Shown here in pieces: positions 25,551 to 34,118 of a stretch of 36,187 nucleotides of DNA (within the stretch, counting starts at the first letter, position 1; every line of letters starts with the position of its first letter). Made by a program: the position numbers and the translations under genes. The stretch lies in the NCBI GenBank assembly GCA_017397545.1, contig JAFQIK010000044.1:1-36187 (forward strand), read 5' to 3'. The DNA comes from Clostridia bacterium (GTDB taxonomy: Bacteria > Bacillota > Clostridia > TANB77 > CAG-508). The notes below the pieces were generated by a model that ran no database searches, was not told the origin of the DNA, and saw only the letters and a list, made by a program, of their open reading frames with translations.

Positions 25551-25596
25551 TTAATAAATAATACAAAATGCTTTGCATTTTGAAGGAGGAATAAGC

Positions 25597-26658
25597 ATGA
25601 AACAAAAACAACAATATATAATACCTATATTTGTACCACATCTAGGATGCCCAAATGATTGTACTTTTTGTAATCAGAAAAGTATAAGCGGACAAACTAA
25701 AAAGGTAACAGCAAAAGAGGTAAAAGCTACTATAGAAGAATATTTAAAAAGTTTTAAAGAGGAAGATAGTTATAAAGAAGTAGCATTCTTTGGTGGAAGC
25801 TTTACGGGAATAGAAAAACAAAAACAAGAAGAATTATTAAAAGTTGCATATGAATATGTAATGGACAAAAAAATCAATTCAATAAGAGTATCAACAAGAC
25901 CAGATTATATAGATAAAGATAGATTAAAATTATTAAAAAAATATGGAGTAAAAACAGTAGAATTAGGAGTACAATCAACCAATGATTACATATTAAAAAA
26001 ATGTAAGAGAGGTCATACATACGAAGATGTAAAAAATGCTTCAAAATTAATAAAAAGATATGGATTTAATCTAGGTCATCAAATGATGATAGGACTTCCA
26101 GAAAGCACAAAATTAGATGAATTAAATACAGCAAAGGACTTAGCAAAATTAAAACCAAAAATAGTAAGACTATATCCAGTTTTAGTAATAAAAAATACTC
26201 AGCTAGAAAAAGAATATATTGCACAAGAATATGAACCGCTAACGGTAGAGCAAGCAGTAGAAAGATGTAAAGAATTGTATTATTTTTTTACTAGAAATAA
26301 CATTACTGTAATAAGAATGGGACTTCAAAGCACAGATTTAATATGTAGTCCTGAAAATGAAAAAAGCGAAGTAGTTGCAGGTCCTTACCACGAAGCATTC
26401 GGACAACTAGTGGAAGATAGTATTTGGTATGATAGCTTATTAGAAAGAATAAAAAAAATTAATGTAAAAGTAAAAGAAGTAGAAATAGAAGTAAATCCTC
26501 AAAATGTAAATAATGTAGTAGGTCACAAAAAAGAAAATATAAATAAATTGAAAGAAATATATGATTTAGATACAAAAGTAAAACAAAACGAAAATATAAA
26601 AGCAGGAAAATTCGAAATTAACATTTTAAAAACTTATAAGGATTTTTTAGATGAATAA
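25597..26658 (+). CDS. Radical SAM protein (Elp3-like N-terminal type)
   Basis: Iron-sulfur radical SAM enzyme of about 353 aa. The cluster motif CPNDCTFC (CxxxCxxC) lies near residue 20, followed by the SAM-binding GGE-like segment FFGGSFTG and the motifs RVSTRPDYID, VELGVQS and HQMMIGLPEST. These place it in the Elp3/coproporphyrinogen-oxidase-like radical SAM group, but the Elp3 acetyltransferase domain is absent. In Clostridium-type genomes a homologue sits next to rnc and smc, and the same order is kept here next to rnc. Its substrate is not known to me. ATG 25597 is chosen with AAGGAGG 7 nt upstream. It is intact; CGG triplets inside it (for example in AAGCGGACAA) are all out of frame. 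Confidence 0.85.
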   Translation: MKQKQQYIIPIFVPHLGCPNDCTFCNQKSISGQTKKVTAKEVKATIEEYLKSFKEEDSYKEVAFFGGSFTGIEKQKQEELLKVAYEYVMDKKINSIRVSTRPDYIDKDRLKLLKKYGVKTVELGVQSTNDYILKKCKRGHTYEDVKNASKLIKRYGFNLGHQMMIGLPESTKLDELNTAKDLAKLKPKIVRLYPVLVIKNTQLEKEYIAQEYEPLTVEQAVERCKELYYFFTRNNITVIRMGLQSTDLICSPENEKSEVVAGPYHEAFGQLVEDSIWYDSLLERIKKINVKVKEVEIEVNPQNVNNVVGHKKENINKLKEIYDLDTKVKQNENIKAGKFEINILKTYKDFLDE

Positions 26659-26666
26659 AAATTTCC

Positions 26667-26697
26667 AAAACCCTTCATAATAAATATGGAGGGTTTT
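26667..26697 (+). promoter_or_regulatory. Stem-loop holding the yitT ribosome binding site
   Basis: AAAACCCT / AGGGTTTT with a 15-nt loop. The 3' arm contains GGAGGG-TTTT directly before ATG 26698, so it can act as a terminator-like stem or hide the ribosome binding site, as seen before cwlD. Confidence 0.6.
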
Positions 26698-27568
26698 ATG
26701 AATTTTAAAATAAAAAGACGAATTGTAAAATTTAAATATTTAATAATACAAGCAATACAAATAATTGTTGGAACTGCAATTGTAGCTTTTTCTACTAGCT
26801 TATTTTTACTTCCTAATCAATTATCAGCAGGAGGATTTTCAGGTCTTGCTACAATTACATATTATTTATTTAGAATACCACTCGGAACAACAGTTTTAAT
26901 TTTAAATATTCCATTATTTATAATAGCATTAATAAAAAATGGAAAAGGTTTTTTTATTAATGCCTTAGTAGGTACAGTTTTGTTATCTGCATTTTTAAAT
27001 ATTTTTGAAAAGTTTGAACCTTTAACAACAGATAGATTTCTGGGATGTATTTATGGAGGAATAATAGCAGGAATTGGTACAGCAATTATATTAAAAGTAA
27101 ATGCATCAACTGGTCGGGACAGACCTTTTAACACAAATAATAAAATCATTTAAACCAACTGTAAAGATAAGTAATTTACTAGTTATATTAGATATTATAA
27201 TAGTTACTTTAAATGTATTTTTCTTTAAGGAATTAGAAATAGGATTATATTCAACAATTACCATATATATAATGGGAAAGATGTTAGATATATTTTTTGA
27301 AGGTATAGATTTTGCTAAAATGATATATATAATATCACCACAATATGAAAAAATATCAAAACAAATAAGTGATAAAATAAAAAGAGGAAGTACATTAATT
27401 TATGGTAAAGGAATGTATAAGAAGGAAGAAAAAAATGTACTTATGTGTGTAGTTTCAAGAGGAGAAGTAAGAGAAATAATGCAAATAATAAATAATATAG
27501 ATAAAAATGCATTTATAGTAATAACAAATGCAAGAGAAGTTTTTGGGAAAGGATTTAAGGAAAGTTAA
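26698..27568 (+). CDS. yitT: YitT family membrane protein, one CGGG +1 site
   Basis: Multi-pass membrane protein of the YitT/DUF161 family with a C-terminal DUF2179 domain; about 289 aa after a +1 shift. Membrane helices occupy residues ~14-190 (IVGTAIVAFSTSLFLLPNQL opens the first). The soluble tail (from ~205) has the DUF2179 pattern MIYIISPQYEKISKQI ... GYL-like and ITNAREVFGKGF. ATG 26698 follows GGAGGG; ATG 26686 would precede the Shine-Dalgarno. The shift at 27115 gives VNASTG-G-TDLLTQIIK, a conserved family motif (STGGTD). It is the only CGGG case and the only one that follows a glycine codon. Function is not established; transport roles have been suggested for the family. Confidence 0.9.
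27115..27118 (+). other. CGGG +1 site, Gly140 of YitT-family protein
   Basis: Context ACT GGT C GGG ACA GAC. Restores STGGTD. Confidence 0.9.
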
Positions 27569-27575
27569 AAAAATA

Positions 27576-27604
27576 TTGACACTTATGTAAACGTGTGGTA
27601 AAAT
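27576..27604 (+). promoter_or_regulatory. Strong sigma-A promoter
   Basis: TTGACA (27576-27581), 17-bp spacer, TAAAAT (27599-27604). The -35 is perfect. It drives the small gene at 27646. Confidence 0.8.
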
Positions 27605-27645
27605 ATTTATTGTAATTGTTATTAAAAAAGGGAGATTGGAAAAAT

Positions 27646-28026
27646 ATGAAAATAGAATATAAAAAAGAAGAGCCAGGAATAATAAGAATAACTGCTAAAA
27701 TGGAAAGTATATTAACACCAGAAAGATGTATGCAAGAAGCAGAGAAATTATTAAATGGTAAAAATAATGGGAATTTAAAATATGGAGATACTCCAGAATT
27801 GTGTGATAACATATTATTATCTGAAGAAATAGCAGATAATCAAAGTGGTATACATACTGTTATATTTACACTTAGTGGTGAAGATGTAATTGTAAATAGA
27901 AGCAATATAAAGGAAATAAGTGACCAATTATTACAAGCAAAAAAATGTACAGCTAAACAAAATAATGAAGATGTACAAGCTATAAAAGATGCAATGGCAG
28001 AAATATGGGGAGATATTGGAAAATAG
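27646..28026 (+). CDS. Small soluble protein, unknown
   Basis: A 126-aa cytoplasmic-looking protein with alternating strand and helix character (MKIEYKKEEPGIIRITAKME ... TVIFTLSGEDVIVNRSNI) and a C-terminal helix ending AEIWGDIGK. It has two or three Cys (positions in PERCMQEAEKL, PELCDNI and KKCTAK), which could bind metal, but there is no clear motif. It starts at ATG 27646 with GGGAG upstream, and has a strong dedicated promoter with a perfect TTGACA. No family is recognised. Hairpin repeats follow it, so it is likely a one-gene transcript. Confidence 0.7.
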   Translation: MKIEYKKEEPGIIRITAKMESILTPERCMQEAEKLLNGKNNGNLKYGDTPELCDNILLSEEIADNQSGIHTVIFTLSGEDVIVNRSNIKEISDQLLQAKKCTAKQNNEDVQAIKDAMAEIWGDIGK

Positions 28027-28036
28027 TAGAGAAAAA

Positions 28037-28061
28037 TGTAGGGGCGAACTGAGTTCGCCCG
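28037..28061. repeat. TGTAGGGG hairpin repeat
   Basis: TGTAGGGGCGAACTGAGTTC then GCCCG, arm GGGCGAACT/AGTTCGCCC, nearly perfect. Confidence 0.85.
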
Positions 28062-28107
28062 TTTTTATGCGTGCAGTAGAGGCAAAAATTTAAAAATATA
28101 GAGTTAT

Positions 28108-28131
28108 TGTAGGGGCGATTTTAATCGCCCG
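28108..28131. repeat. TGTAGGGG hairpin repeat
   Basis: TGTAGGGGCGATTTTAATCG then CCCG, followed by CGCTTCGAAGGCG. The same unit and trailing TTCGAAGG occur at 25473. Confidence 0.85.
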
Positions 28132-28211
28132 CGCTTCGAAGGCGTTTCTTAAATATTACAAATTTAACTGATAAAACTTAAATATTATACCTTTTAAATA
28201 TTAATAATTTA

Positions 28212-28220
28212 TGATATAAT
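28212..28220 (+). promoter_or_regulatory. Extended -10 promoter element for mfd
   Basis: TGATATAAT at 28212-28220, about 40 bp before ATG 28264. No clear -35, so an extended -10 promoter is inferred. Confidence 0.45.
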
Positions 28221-28263
28221 TAATGCCGTTTTAAAATAAAATAAAGTATAGAAAGGAAGTTTT

Positions 28264-31200
28264 ATGAACGAAACATTAAAAATATTACCAAACTTTAAAA
28301 AGTTTAATGATTACATTAGTAATGTAAAATTAGGTACTAGCCCTATAATGTTATCAGGGCTTACAGATAGTGCAAAAGTACATTTTGCATATTCAACTTT
28401 TTTCTATACAGATAAACCAATATGTGTAATAACATATAACGAATTACAAGCAAAAAAACTTATAAAAGATTTGCAGTATTTTTCAAAAGAAATAGCATAT
28501 TTTCCAAGAAGAGAAATATTAGCATATGATTATTTAGCAGAAAGTAAAGAAATTTCTTATGAAAGAATAAATTGTTTAAATAATATATATACAAAAAAAG
28601 CAAAAGTTGTAGTAACAACAATAGAAGCGGTATCTCAAGAAATAATTGCAAAAAAAGCTTTATACAAAAATGTATTTGAGATTACACAAGGAGAAAATTT
28701 AAATTTAGAAGAAGTAAAAAGAAAGCTTAACGATTTAGGATATGAAAGAAGAGATTTAGTAGAAACAATAGGTGAATATAGTGTAAGAGGTGGAATAATT
28801 GATATTGCAACTTCTTATAAAAAAGGTGTTAGAATTGAACTTTGGGGAGATGAAATAGATTCAATTAGAGAATTTGATATTGAAACACAAAGATCAACAG
28901 AAAAAATAAAAAGTATTACAATTTTTCCAGCAACAGAATTTGTATTAGAAGATACAATAGAAAATATAATAAAAAGAATAGATGAAAAAACAAAAGAAGA
29001 TATAGAAGCAATAAAGCAAGGAGAGTACTTAAGCAAAATAGATAAATATTTTAATAGTTTTTATCAAAATAGAGAAACCATTATAGATTATTTAAAAGAT
29101 AACTATTTAATATTTTTAGATGAAATTGGAAAGATAAAAGCAAGGTCTGAAAATATAATAAAAGATAATAATAGTGTTATAAAATCATTAATAGAAAAGA
29201 AAAGAGAAATACCAGAAGCTCTTATAAATTTAAGAGATTATATTAAGTTTTTAGAAGAAATAAAACAAGTACAAACAATATATTTAGAAAAACAAGATAT
29301 TGGATTTGTAGATAAACAAAGTATGCATGCAAAAAGAAACGGATATAGCTTTAGCTATAGGGAGGTAAACTTTTTTCGTAGTTCAATGGATTTATGTCTT
29401 GAGGAAATACAACAAGCTAAATCAAAAGGAAAAACAGTAGTAATTTTAACTGGAAATAAGAACAACGAAAAACAAATGAAGGATATAATAAATCAAAAAA
29501 TAGGTTTAGACTTAGAAGGCGTTATAATAGAACAAGGAGAATTAAGTTCTGGCTTTGAATGTTATGACTTTAATTTGTTAGTAATATCAGCTAAAGAACT
29601 ATTTGTTAGTCCAAAGAAAAAAAGAAAAACAAGTTTAGAGTTTAAACAAGGTGAAACAGTAATCTTTTCAGATTTAAAAGTTCGGAGATTATGTGGTTCA
29701 CAAAACAAATGGAATAGGTTTATTTATTGGTGTAAATACTATAAAAGCAGATGGAATAACAAAAGATTATATAAAAATAAAATATAAAGATGATGATATA
29801 TTATATATTCCAACAAATAATTTAGATAATATAAGAAAATATATAGGAGTAGGAGAAAAAACTCCAAAAGTAAATAGACTTCGGAAGCAAAGAATGGGCA
29901 AATACAAAACAAAAAGTAAAATCTAATTTAAGAGAAGTTGCAAGAGACTTAATAGAATTATATGCAAAAAGAGAAAAAATGAAAGGGTTTGCATTTTCCA
30001 AAGACACAGAATGGCAAAGAGAATTTGATAGCAGTTTTGAATTCCAAGAAACAGATGACCAACTAAGAGCAATTGAAGATATAAAGAAAGATATGGAAAA
30101 AGCAAAACCAATGGATAGACTACTTTGCCGGAGATGTTGGATATGGAAAAACAGAGGTCGCTATAAGAGGGGCATTTAAATCTTGTATGGATCAAAAGCA
30201 AGTAGCGTATTTAGTTCCAACAACAATACTTGCAAACCAACAATACGAAGCATTTAAAGATAGAATGAAAGAATATCCAATTAGAATAGAAGTATTAAAT
30301 AGATTTAAAACAAAAAGGGAGCAAGAAGAAATTGTTAAAAAATTAAAATTAGGTGAAATTGACATTATAATTGGAACACACAGATTACTTAGTAAAGATG
30401 TAGAATTTAAGAATTTAGGGTTCTTAATAATAGACGAAGAACACAGATTTGGTGTAAAAGACAAAGAAAAAATAAAACAATTAAAAACAAATGTAGATGT
30501 TTTAACAATGACTGCAACGCCAATTCCAAGAACACTTCATATGTCTATTGTAGGAATTCGTGATATGTCATGTCTATACGAGCCACCACACAATAGAAGA
30601 CCAGTTCAAACTTATGTTTTAGAACACGACAATGAAGTTGTAAAAGAAGCAATTACAAAAGAATTAGAAAGAGATGGCCAAGTATTTTATTTGTATAATA
30701 AAACAGAAAGTATTGCAAGAAAAGCAAATCAAATTTCAGAATTAGTGCCAGAAGCAAAAGTAGGTTTTGCACACGGAAAAATGTCTGGAAAAGAATTAGA
30801 AGATATAATGATAGACTTTGTTAATAAAGATATAAATGTTTTGCTATGTACAACAATATTAGAATCTGGAATAGATATTCCAAATGCAAACACTATTATT
30901 GTAGAAGATGCAGATAGGCTGGGCCTTGCACAACTTTATCAAATAAGAGGAAGAGTTGGAAGGTCTGATAAACAAGCATATGCATATATTACCTATAAAA
31001 GAGACAAACTAATAAATGAGGTTGCAGAAAAAAGATTAAAAGCAATAAAAGAATTTACAGAGTTTGGATCAGGATTTAAAATAGCAATGAGAGACTTAGA
31101 AATAAGAGGTGCAGGAAGTTTAGTTGGAGAAATGCAACATGGTCATATGGACCAAGTTGGATATGACACTTATTGCAAATTATTAGATGAAGTAGTAAAA

Positions 31201-31656
31201 GAAATGAAAGGTATAGAAATAGAAGAAGATATAGATATTACTATAGATATAAATGTTTCTAGTTATATACCAGATGATTATATAGAAAATGGAAGTCAAA
31301 AAATAGAAGTATATCAAAATATAGCACTTTGTAGAAGAGAAGAAGATATAAAAAATATAGAAGAAGATATAGTAGATAGATTTGGAAAGATGCCTAAAGA
31401 AGTATATAATCTTTTAAAAATAGCAAAAATAAAAGAAGTAGCAAAAGAAAAAGGAATAGTAAAAATTTTGCAAAAAGGTAATAATATAATATTTACATTT
31501 AATCCAGAAAACTTTATATTAGATATAGATAAATTAATAAATGTTTATGAAAATAGAATAAAATTTTCACCAGCAAAAGAACCATATGTAACGTATAAGT
31601 TAGAAAATCAAAATAATGTTTTAAAAGAAATTATGGAATTTTTAAATATAAGGTAA
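28264..31656 (+). CDS. mfd: Transcription-repair coupling factor Mfd, three CGGA +1 sites
   Basis: Superfamily 2 DNA translocase that removes RNA polymerase stalled at lesions and recruits UvrA. With three +1 shifts it is 1129 aa, normal length. The N-terminal UvrB-like region has FPRREILAYDY and SVRGGIIDI. Site one (29683) gives SDLKV-G-DYVVHKTNGIG, the start of the RNA polymerase-interaction domain. Site two (29882) gives VNRL-G-SKEWANTKQKV, a conserved Mfd motif. Site three (30129) gives RLLC-G-DVGYGKTEVAIR, the first Gly of Walker A (Lys628). Then DEEHRFGV (motif II), TATPIPRTLHMS (motif III) and QIRGRVGRS (motif VI) follow. Without all three shifts there is no ATPase: frame 0 separates the UvrB-like region from the motor. 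ATG 28264 follows GAAAGGAAG. Confidence 0.95.
29683..29686 (+). other. CGGA +1 site, Gly474 of Mfd
   Basis: Context AAA GTT C GGA GAT TAT GTG. Restores LKVGDYVVH of the RNA polymerase-interaction domain. Confidence 0.92.
29882..29885 (+). other. CGGA +1 site, Gly540 of Mfd
   Basis: Context AGA CTT C GGA AGC AAA GAA. Restores the family motif RLGSKEW. Confidence 0.92.
30129..30132 (+). other. CGGA +1 site, Gly622 of Mfd (Walker A)
   Basis: Context CTT TGC C GGA GAT GTT GGA. Restores CGDVGYGKTEVA, the nucleotide-binding loop. Confidence 0.93.
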
Positions 31657-31670
31657 AATGTAATTTAGAT

Positions 31671-31764
31671 GGAAGTGTGAAGTGAGAGGTGGGAAGTGTG
31701 AAAACAAGGTAAATCTTACGGAGCCTATCCCTAAAAGCACACCTCACACATCCCACAGCACACC
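31671..31764. repeat. ~100-bp foldback repeat, family 2, copy c (inverted)
   Basis: GGAAGTGTGAAGTGAGAGGT at the left end and CACACCTCACACATCCCACA at the right end. Inverted relative to the copies at 19194 and 24586; the flanking TGTAATTTAGATGG is also shared in inverse form with copy b. Confidence 0.82.
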
Positions 31765-31790
31765 GCCAAATATAAAAGAAAGGAATTTTT

Positions 31791-32577
31791 ATGATAATTA
31801 CAAGTAAAGATAATGAAACCATTAAAAAAATCAGAAAGTTAAAAGAGAAAAAATACAGAGATGTAACTGGAAAATATGTTATCGAAGGTGTTAAATTAAT
31901 AAAAGAAGCAATTGAAGAAGAAGCAAATATAGATACAATTGTAGTTTGTGATAATTGTGTAAAAAATGGAGAAATAGAACAGTCAGTTTTATATGAAATT
32001 GCTAAATACAATTGTGTATATGTAGATGAAAAAGTTTTTAATAACATAACAGAAGTTCAAAATCCACAAGGAATTTTAGCAGTAATAGAAAAGAAAAACA
32101 GCGATAAAGATATAAATTTTAGTGAAGATTTAATAGTAGTTTTAGATGATATACAAGACCCAGGAAACTTAGGAACAATACTTAGAACAATAGACAGCGT
32201 AGGACTTACTCAAGTAATAGTATCTAAAAAAAGCGGAGATGTATTTAATCCAAAAGTAATACGATCTACTATGGGAGCGATATTTAGAGTAAATATTATA
32301 CAAAGTGAAAATTTAGTAGACACATTAAAAGAAATAAAAAAACACAAATTTAAAATAGTAGCAACATCACTTGGTACAGAAGAAAGCATTTACGACATGG
32401 AATACAAAAAAACAGCAATAATAATAGGAAACGAAGCAAATGGAGTATCTAAAGAAGTACTAGAAATAGCAGACAAAAAAGTAAAAATACCAATGATTCG
32501 GAAAAACAGAAAGTCTAAATGCAGCAATTGCAACAGGGGTTATGCTTTATGAATATGTAAGACAGAAATTAAAGTAA
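31791..32577 (+). CDS. TrmH/SpoU family rRNA or tRNA 2'-O-methyltransferase, one CGGA +1 site
   Basis: SPOUT-class RNA ribose methyltransferase, about 261 aa after a +1 shift. Residues ~1-100 are the substrate-binding (L30e-like) domain (KYVIEGVKLIKEAIEE). The knotted SPOUT domain shows motif 1 as VVLDDIQDPGNLGTILRT, motif 2 as IIIGNEANGVSKEVL, and motif 3 as VKIPMI-G-KTESLNAAIATGV. The motif 3 glycine is made by skipping the C at 32499; frame 0 runs on for only about 17 codons of unrelated sequence. The true end is TAA 32577. Length and motifs resemble the RlmB/TsnR-like YsgA group; the target nucleotide cannot be told from sequence. ATG 31791 follows AAAGGAA. Confidence 0.92.
32499..32502 (+). 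other. CGGA +1 site, Gly237 of TrmH-family enzyme
   Basis: Context ATG ATT C GGA AAA ACA GAA. Restores IPMIGKTESLN of SPOUT motif 3. Confidence 0.92.
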
Positions 32578-32583
32578 AGAAAC

Positions 32584-32627
32584 AAAAAGAGTTAGAAATT
32601 GCTCTGAGCGGATTTTTGACTCTTTTA
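32584..32627. terminator. Possible convergent terminator
   Basis: AAAAAGAGT and ACTCTTTTA flank a 25-nt loop between the convergent genes. The stem is short and the loop large, so support is weak. Confidence 0.4.
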
Positions 32628-33158
32628 ATTCTTTGTTAAGATTTCTAAAATTTGTGGATATATTTCTTCTGCATTGTTATTCCAATTATCAGATATTGTT
32701 TTTGCTTGTTCTCTTGTTCCTGCAAAAACTTGTAATTCAAAAAGTGTTTGGTTATTTTCTACAATTTTGCATTTTATGCTATATTCATTTTCACTGTGTG
32801 GAATAAAGTCACTAGTGATTGATACTTTATTTTCAAATTCACCTAAAGTTTCTTTAAAACTATTATCCACTCTAAATTTTGTAATGCCAGGAATAATATC
32901 TTTTACAAGCAATAGTGCTTGCTTTCCTTCTTTAGTGAGTTCATATAAAGATTCTCCATCTTTTGGATAATTTATAATATAATTATTTTCTAACAAATCT
33001 AATAAAAATTGTTGAAAATAAAAATAGTTCATATTATCTATAGAAACTGCTAACTCTAAAAGAGCATCATTACTAATTGGTTTTGATACTTTATCTAAAA
33101 TATATAAAATTAAAGCTTTTTTTTCTGCTAATGTTTCACTATCTGATGTTAATTTCAT
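32625..33158 (-). CDS. DUF4364 family protein
   Basis: A 177-aa cytoplasmic protein on the minus strand, the only minus-strand protein gene here. The N-terminal ~85 residues look like a winged-helix domain (ALILYILDKVSKPISNDALL, FLLDLLENNYIINYPKDGES, YELTKEGKQAL). The rest is a beta-rich domain of unknown role. The pattern and length match DUF4364 proteins common in Clostridia, which are thought to be DNA-binding regulators. It starts at the ATG ending at 33158 with GAGGAAA upstream on that strand, and is convergent with the methyltransferase gene. No CGG occurs in frame. Confidence 0.8.
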   Translation of the reverse strand: MKLTSDSETLAEKKALILYILDKVSKPISNDALLELAVSIDNMNYFYFQQFLLDLLENNYIINYPKDGESLYELTKEGKQALLLVKDIIPGITKFRVDNSFKETLGEFENKVSITSDFIPHSENEYSIKCKIVENNQTLFELQVFAGTREQAKTISDNWNNNAEEIYPQILEILTKN

Positions 33159-33230
33159 AAAAATTTCCTCGTTTTTATTAAATAAATAAAATTATAACAT
33201 ATATATTATAAAAAAACAATGGATAAAAGT

Positions 33231-33259
33231 TGCTAAAATTATGTAAATATGATAAAATA
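33231..33259 (+). promoter_or_regulatory. Sigma-A promoter with extended -10
   Basis: TTGCTA (33231-33236), 17-bp spacer, TGATAAAAT (-10 at 33254-33259), 30 bp before ATG 33290. Confidence 0.7.
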
Positions 33260-33289
33260 TAAACTAATTATTAAATAGAAGGTGATAAT

Positions 33290-33895
33290 ATGAAAGGAAG
33301 GACAAAGAAGAAAAAAGAAAAAATTATAGAAGGGATAAATGAATTTGTTGATGAGGTAAGTATGAGAGAAGGAGTAGATAACATAGCAATATTACAAGGA
33401 TTATTAAACGATTTATCTCTAAATGAAGGGGAAAACAAAAAATATCCATATATAAATTATCCATCAATAGAAGGAGGTCTGCAGAGAATAAAACAGATAT
33501 TAGAACAATGTCTAAGAGAGGCACAACAAGAAAAAGACAATATAGTTAATAGCGAATACTATCAAGATGTGAAAAGATATACAAGAAATTTTGAATTCCT
33601 TGTAGGAGATAGAGATATAACTTTTGCAATATCAGGACATAAAAAAATGAGAAATAGTGAATATTCAAATAGATTTGAAAGGTTTGTAAATATGTTAAGA
33701 CTATCAAAAAAAGAAGGAGAAAGTGAAGAAGATTTTATACAGCTAGTTTTAGCAGGCAAAAGTGAAATTAAAATAACAGATCCAATATACCGTAAAATTT
33801 TAGAAGATAGACTTGGATTTATTAGAGAACAAAGAAGAATAGAAGCTAGTAAAAAAAGAGAAAGTAGAAAAGCAGTACTAAGTGATGGAAGATAA
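33290..33895 (+). CDS. Hypothetical charged helical protein
   Basis: A 201-aa soluble protein with a basic N terminus (MKGRTKKKKEK), a central helical region (LQRIKQILEQCLREAQQEKD) and a basic C-terminal tail (EQRRIEASKKRESRKAV). There is no signal peptide or membrane segment and no catalytic motif. It has its own promoter and the ribosome binding site GAAGGTG, and is followed by a stem-loop. Codon use matches its neighbours. I do not recognise the family. It is too far from the sortase gene, with a terminator and a promoter between them, to be assigned to that operon. Confidence 0.7.
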   Translation: MKGRTKKKKEKIIEGINEFVDEVSMREGVDNIAILQGLLNDLSLNEGENKKYPYINYPSIEGGLQRIKQILEQCLREAQQEKDNIVNSEYYQDVKRYTRNFEFLVGDRDITFAISGHKKMRNSEYSNRFERFVNMLRLSKKEGESEEDFIQLVLAGKSEIKITDPIYRKILEDRLGFIREQRRIEASKKRESRKAVLSDGR

Positions 33896-33914
33896 TAGAT
33901 ATATAATAAAATTT

Positions 33915-33958
33915 AAAATCGCTGTTCAATCTTGCGACTTGAACAGTGATTTTGTCAT
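33915..33958 (+). terminator. Stem-loop after the hypothetical gene
   Basis: AAAATCGCTGTTCAA / TTGAACAGTGATTTT forms a 15-bp stem with one mismatch and a 9-nt loop, then GTCATTT. A long stem with a weak T tract. Confidence 0.7.
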
Positions 33959-33978
33959 TTCTTGTCGATGAAAAATTC

Positions 33979-34007
33979 TTTACAACACAAGAAAAAAATA
34001 GTAAAAT
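33979..34007 (+). promoter_or_regulatory. Sigma-A promoter for the sortase operon
   Basis: TTTACA (33979-33984), 17-bp spacer, TAAAAT (34002-34007). The leader includes a small hairpin AAATTGC...GCAATTT (34018-34039). Confidence 0.55.
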
Positions 34008-34118
34008 ATCAATATCTAAATTGCGAATCTAGCAATTTAAACAATATTTTTATCTTAAAAAGTTTTTTCTTTTTAAAATCCAAAGTAAAAAAATTTAATA
34101 TTAAGAGGTGATGCTTAT

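Noticed and set aside
792-32502. Phase variation by slipped-strand repair
   Set aside because: The insertion sites are not in homopolymers or short tandem repeats; the extra base is always a lone C before GG.
792-32502. Simple CGG codon reassignment to another amino acid
   Set aside because: Reassigning CGG as a triplet would leave the frame broken after each site; the downstream protein is restored only by a +1 shift.
354-32577. Ten genes as pseudogenes with random frameshifts
   Set aside because: All breaks have the same inserted base, the same codon phase and the same restored residue, and several affected genes (mraY, ftsW, ftsI, rsmH) are normally essential and otherwise perfectly conserved.
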